Below are positions 59,954-64,000 of a DNA stretch of 64,000 bases, piece after piece. Under the pieces are notes generated by a model. That model was not told where the DNA came from and did no database searches. It saw nothing but the letters and a program-made list of their open reading frames with translations. The position numbers and the translations under genes were made by a program. The stretch comes from Phytophthora colocasiae (Eukaryota; Oomycota; Peronosporomycetes; Peronosporales; Peronosporaceae): NCBI GenBank assembly GCA_018806915.1, contig JAGKQI010000040.1, forward strand, positions 248,001-312,000, in the 5' to 3' direction. Numbering within the stretch: position 1 is the stretch's first letter; each line of letters begins with the position of its first letter.

Positions 59954-60202
59954 TGTTGGTATTGAGCTTGTGGTGTTGGTGGCAAATGCCGAAGTGAGTA
60001 GATTAAAGTTAACAAAACCTGTTCTACTCGTCCTGTCCTCCTAGTAGCTCCACCTTGTTGTGTCCTTATTGTCGCTCGAACTTAGCCGAGTGTCCTCACA
60101 CGCCGACCACCCAAGTAAGGTTCCTCTTCTTTAGCCAATAGGAGAGCGGTTCCGTTGAACCGTTCCAGTGAACCGTGCATGAGACGGTGCACCGGTCCAA
60201 CA
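59954..60202 (-). repeat. 5' LTR of the Copia element
   Basis: Identical on reading to 55,559-55,807. It holds one exact ACCGTTCC (60,159-60,166). Confidence 0.95.
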
Positions 60203-60761
60203 ATCCAACAACTTGATGCCTCCCTTGATGGTTACGCACACGCGCAACGACCCGATGACATTAAGCTCACGCCTAATGCCTGCTCGTCACCAACAGAGTA
60301 GCGTGCAGAACTCTTTGGTACGATTTTTCGGAAAGCAGACGTCCTGGAGACGGCCTGCACGTCCATTAGCACCAAACTGGTTCGGCAGGACACACGTAGA
60401 GCACAATAATGTTCTTCTTTTCAAGGCAGTGTTCTTCACCCGCTTTGGCCGGAAAAGAGCCAGATTTCTTAGAAGTCGTGAAATCTTAAAAATGGTTTGT
60501 TTGGTTTTGCAGGGAATAAAATTCAACCATACTTCGTGCCGGGTAGTATTAGATTCGTTTGGCTGATGAGCAATGTGAAGCTGGTAGCGTAGGTATGTTT
60601 GCAAATGAATAAAATTATAGCCGAATTAATACTCGACCTAGTTCGGCTTCAGCTACTGAAGAGAAAACCATCCGCAATTCTACTGATATCACCTAGAAAT
60701 GTTTTCTTTCATTTTAAAGGGACGTAGTGGTGACGCATACTGGTTTCTTAAGAACCGATAG

Positions 60762-61088
60762 AAGAAAATGAGTTGATTAACTAGTTAGCGGATTTCTCGT
60801 CTGTGGGATTCTATCTCAAGATTCTAAACCTACTCTAAGCTAGCGAAACCCAAGCTTCACTAAATCTGCGGGATCCAAATATTGTTATATTTCAAAACCC
60901 ATATAGTGTCTCCAGAGTAGATCGATCCGATCGAGTTCAGCCGTGTTCTGGTAGTTAAACTGGCAGTTTTTCTTGAAGAATTTTTTGAGGTTAGCGATAT
61001 TTGGAGTTTGAGCTATTGTATGGCAAAAGTGAATACCGTTCCGAAGACTCCAAACCGCATGACTAACAGAGCAAGTAAGCACTCAAAG
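60762..61088 (-). pseudogene. Copy-B twin of the LINE tail at 27,974-28,300
   Basis: Same SHAVWSLRNGIHFCHT frame and 3' tail; one substitution (AGCGAAACCC) noticed. Confidence 0.55.
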
Positions 61089-61993
61089 TGTGTTAATGTC
61101 ATTTCATCACCACTGCCAACACATCTACTTGCATAGCGAGATCGGATTGGAACATTGATGACGAAGCGCTTAATCGAGTACTTACGCGTTTGGGTTTTGA
61201 GCCCGAAAATACTGAAGTGCTTCCAAATCTTCCAAGACAACGCATATGGATTCCGTGAAGTTAGAATTTAAACAAACGTAGTAGCATAGGTCTGCAAGAC
61301 GACTGTGAGTCTACCTTAGACTAATACAGCATCCAAGTTTTGAAGCTGCGAATGTAACTTCGTCAATTTCTCACCCTTTTCTCGAACTCCATTCGTCAGT
61401 AGCTCAACATGCAACCCACGTCTTCAATGTAGAACGGTTCAGCTGTATGGTACTGATTCTTGACAATATTTACGATGGCGATCATTTCGGTGTCTCCAAA
61501 TGACAACCACAAGCACCGTTCGTTCCTCTAGCACTCACCCAATCAATGATGTCCGACATTTTGGCGTCTAGGTGATGTATACGTGAGTATTACATGCAGA
61601 CCTACAGGTACATAGGAAAATACTAGTCACCGAGCCTTCAACATAATACCATCACAGCATCAGTTATGTCGTCGCATGATGCGCGTTGACAAATTTGTTC
61701 TCGTAGGTACATGATGGGATCCATAATGGGAACTTGGTTTCGATAGCTTTGAGACACTGGAGATCGAGGTGGTGGCGACAGTCCCACCTCCAGCAGATAG
61801 ACGGAAATGCTAGAGACCGGTACTCGTCAAAGAGGATACGTCAATTCCAATTGATTCTCGTTATTATTATTACATATACATGTAGGCTACAACCCGCGTC
61901 AGGCACATGTAGTCGGAGAGACCCAACTTTTAACCTAGCGCAAGGCTATCTATCGATTTGCTGCGGCATTACCCCCAGTGGGGATTCCACCGG

Positions 61994-62010
61994 TCATTCT
62001 CGAATTCTCC
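61994..62010 (+). promoter_or_regulatory. Oomycete initiator-like element (copy B)
   Basis: TCATTCTCGAATTCTCC, 36 bases before the ATG at 62,046. Confidence 0.6.
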
Positions 62011-62045
62011 TGCTCATTACTACACGACGTCTTCGTACTCCCACC

Positions 62046-62410
62046 ATGCGCTTCAGCTTGTGTCTGCTACTTCTAGTCGCCTTTACTGGCGTCTGTACAG
62101 ATGCTACACGCGTTGGCTCCACCCCAGACTCGAAGAAGATGGAGCGCTAAATCGACTCAGAAGAGTTCACAAGGAGGAACGCATCATCGTCCCACCAGTT
62201 GCTGCGTACTACTACCACCTGCATTCATCACCGTCGACGTCAACTCAATCGTCCCAGATTCTGCACGCAGTGGAAGACAACACACCACTACCGAAAGCAG
62301 CTAAGGCTGTCATCGCTGTCGTTTGCGTTGGCGTCATTACTGGGGCGATTGTTGGTTCTGTCATGCTTACCAAGATGCTCAATAAGGCAACGGGCTCGGA
62401 CGCATCATAA
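62046..62410 (+). pseudogene. Copy-B twin of the secreted RLRR-EER gene at 29,259-29,623
   Basis: Same signal peptide, early stop caused by the ten-base loss, and otherwise preserved LNRLRRVHKEER and membrane-tail frame. Identical on reading to copy A. Confidence 0.7.
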
Positions 62411-62539
62411 GTTACTGATAGATTACTAAGTACTTCTCATTTCAATAAACTTCTCTCATTCCACGTGTTAAACCTTGCTTTACGATAAAATCGATATCAA
62501 AATCGACAAAATCCTTTTACCTTCTCTACAGACTGTATA

Positions 62540-62598
62540 TTTTTTTTGATATAATACTGTAGACTACAGTATTATATCAAAAAAAAATATTCTCACTT
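62540..62598. repeat. A/T-rich inverted repeat (copy B)
   Basis: Same hairpin as 29,753-29,811. Confidence 0.75.
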
Positions 62599-62747
62599 CA
62601 TAAGTCATGTTCTACAGAGTCAACGACAAGGAGCAGCAACAATTCTGTTTTTCCCTGCTCGCATTGCAATACATGTAGATTAATTCTTCCCACATCTACA
62701 GTAATTTACCCCTGAATGTAGCGAATTCCTTTTAATAATGCGGCAGA

Positions 62748-63460
62748 ACCCGCAGTTTATGGTCACTGCTAGAAAACCAACTCCCGCTCTGGTGGCGGAA
62801 AATTCTCCTCGACTGGAAACGAGTAAAATGGCCGGATCGCATCTCCCTACAGCTTACACGAGCAAAAGTTATCCAACGAGCTTTATATTCCCCAATATGG
62901 TGGAACACGTCAATTGATTTTCAGCCAACTCCATTGGGTGAAGGAAATATCAAGTTCAAACATCTATGCCGAGGCATCTCAGCTTATGCCTGGCAGATTT
63001 CCTAAGTGACGGCTTCAGATGGCCGACAGCTTTTGAATTCTTTTGTGAGATTCATGATGGTCTACAACCAATGATGCCTCAGGTGCGTGCGAAGGACATA
63101 TTCGCGTTGTATCACCAACTATCCCAGATATTTGATCGAGTGCTGCCCCACCCAACGGTTGGAGAAATACGAACCTCTACTCGAGGAAATTTTCCACCGG
63201 TTTTTGGCATTGAGTCCGGGAAAGGAACGCGTTTCTTTCCTAACTTGAAGCGAGATGATTGGAACGATGTGTTCTGCCCGTGAACCCTCACCCGCTGAAG
63301 GAACTAGGATGCCCTCAAGCCCGGATTCACAAGACATTATCGGAATATGTATCGCTGCGACGCCGTCTTCTCCCGGTTGTTCATGATGTGATGCTCCGAA
63401 TGATTTTCGGAGATCTCATACTTGGCTCACGGCTATATTTCTTGAAAACGCTTAACCCTA
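62748..63460 (+). pseudogene. Copy-B twin of the LINE remnant at 29,960-30,672
   Basis: Same frames up to CTTAACCCTA and the mariner. Copy B has one extra C (TTCCCCAATATGG, about 62,890), which changes the local frame. Confidence 0.6.
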
Positions 63461-64000
63461 CTTCTCCGGTCCACCGTACTATCGCCATTTCTAAAAAGTA
63501 GGCATAGCGGAAAAAGTTTTTAGAGTTAGCAAGCATGGCGCACACCATTAGAAAGCTGAAGGCGCAAGGTATGTGCTCCCGGACTTCCTGCTGAAACGGA
63601 GCCTTCGTTTGAATGGTAGAATAACTTTTGTCTTGCGTCTGAGAGGAGCCGTAAGGTTAAATTTCGTAATTCGGTCAATTTTTAGCGATAATCAATCGCA
63701 CTTTTACACGAGCGGTAGGAGCTAATTGACTCCGTCCTGGCAAACCGATATTGTCTGTAAACGCTTCAATGGGCTAAAAATTGATCGCGCGCCAGCGAGG
63801 TTTTATTGCAGCATGGCACCTAGATACCAAGCCAGCGGAATAAAATACGCCAATCATCGCGAAGTGAAGAATAAGACGGCGATTTATTTTTTGAACCCTC
63901 AAATTAGACTGTAAGCTGTGATTGGCATAACATTAGCAACTATGCTGTCTGCAACTGGCAACGCAATCGGTGACGTTCCGTTGCGCATGTGGAACTTCTG
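63461..64000 (-). mobile_element. Mariner DD39D element, cut by the window end
   Basis: Begins with the same TIR (CTTCTCCGGTCCACCGTACT) after the TA at 63,459-63,460 and includes the end of transposase exon 3. The rest lies outside the window. Confidence 0.93.

Larger units (their letters stand above)
55559..60202 (-). mobile_element. Ty1/Copia LTR retrotransposon, private to copy B
   Basis: It is 4,644 bp, minus orientation, with 249-bp TG...CA LTRs that read identical, and target duplication ATCCA (55,554-55,558, 60,203-60,207). Copy A has ATCCA once near 27,405-27,409. The order gag, protease, integrase, RT, RNase H is that of Copia. The coding frames are broken at a few points by single-base shifts. 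The element is saturated with the octamer ACCGTTCC/GGAACGGT (see findings). Confidence 0.97.
45483..64000. repeat. Copy B of the large near-identical direct repeat
   Basis: It begins where position 1 of the window matches and continues to the end. Private features are the MITE at 45,729, the 3.4-kb segment at 50,294, the Copia element at 55,559, and a solo LTR where copy A has full Gypsy-2. Empty sites for the copy-A insertions are at about 46,815, 46,837, 48,553, 49,213 and 50,157. The right edge is outside the window. Confidence 0.95.

Overview
The window looks like a repeat-rich, effector-bearing accessory region of an oomycete genome, most likely Peronosporales (Phytophthora or a downy mildew). 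The basis is a set of small secreted-protein genes carrying RxLR-like and EER-like motifs, oomycete-type initiator motifs upstream of two of them, short GT-AG introns, and a Gypsy, Copia, MULE, Helitron and DD39D-mariner complement. I see no ordinary housekeeping gene that is clearly intact. The species cannot be named from the sequence alone.

Large-scale layout. Position 45,483 restarts the sequence found at position 1. From there to the window end the sequence follows 1-31,212 at about 99.8% identity by eye once private insertions are skipped. Copy A (1-31,212) alone carries a MULE-like MITE (856-1556), a G-tract-ended TIR element (1581-2371), a composite SINE (4094-4534), a full Ty3/Gypsy element (5208-13,515), a MULE deletion derivative (14,468-16,508) and the complete form of a second Gypsy element (17,394-27,114). 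Copy B alone carries a TA-flanked MITE (45,729-46,221), a 3.4-kb segment with a Rab-like pseudogene and a LINE (50,294-53,717), only a solo LTR of the second Gypsy element (54,466-55,253), and a Copia element (55,559-60,202). Nearly every insertion has its intact empty site in the other copy. This fits either a very recent tandem duplication or two haplotypes joined end to end by an assembler.

Effector-like genes. Nine members of one small-protein superfamily lie in each ~45-kb unit. The layout is a signal peptide, an RLRR...EER or RRLR motif, a P-x-(P/S)-K-x-x-K-A motif and a C-terminal hydrophobic, membrane-anchor-like helix. Only 42,836-43,132 is clearly intact. 43,396-43,626 is open but has lost its tail. 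The rest are frameshifted or reduced to the anchor segment. The cluster looks like an effector birth-and-death site being dismantled by transposons.

Between the copies (31.2-45.5 kb) lie the rest of a plant-like DD39D mariner that interrupts a LINE, a Helitron (3' end at 32,582) whose Rep and helicase halves are separated by an unrelated coiled-coil ORF, an uncharacterised repeat array with a mariner-type MITE (41.2-42.75 kb), two effector genes, an IPT/TIG-domain gene fragment and a frameshifted effector.

The most unusual signals are: a 728-codon antisense ORF in the first Gypsy element; eighteen exact copies of the octamer ACCGTTCC/GGAACGGT in the 4.6-kb Copia element, in all reading frames and both orientations; the chimeric Helitron with its HUH motif changed to YAH; and single-base frameshifts in elements whose LTRs are identical, which raises the possibility of residual indel errors.
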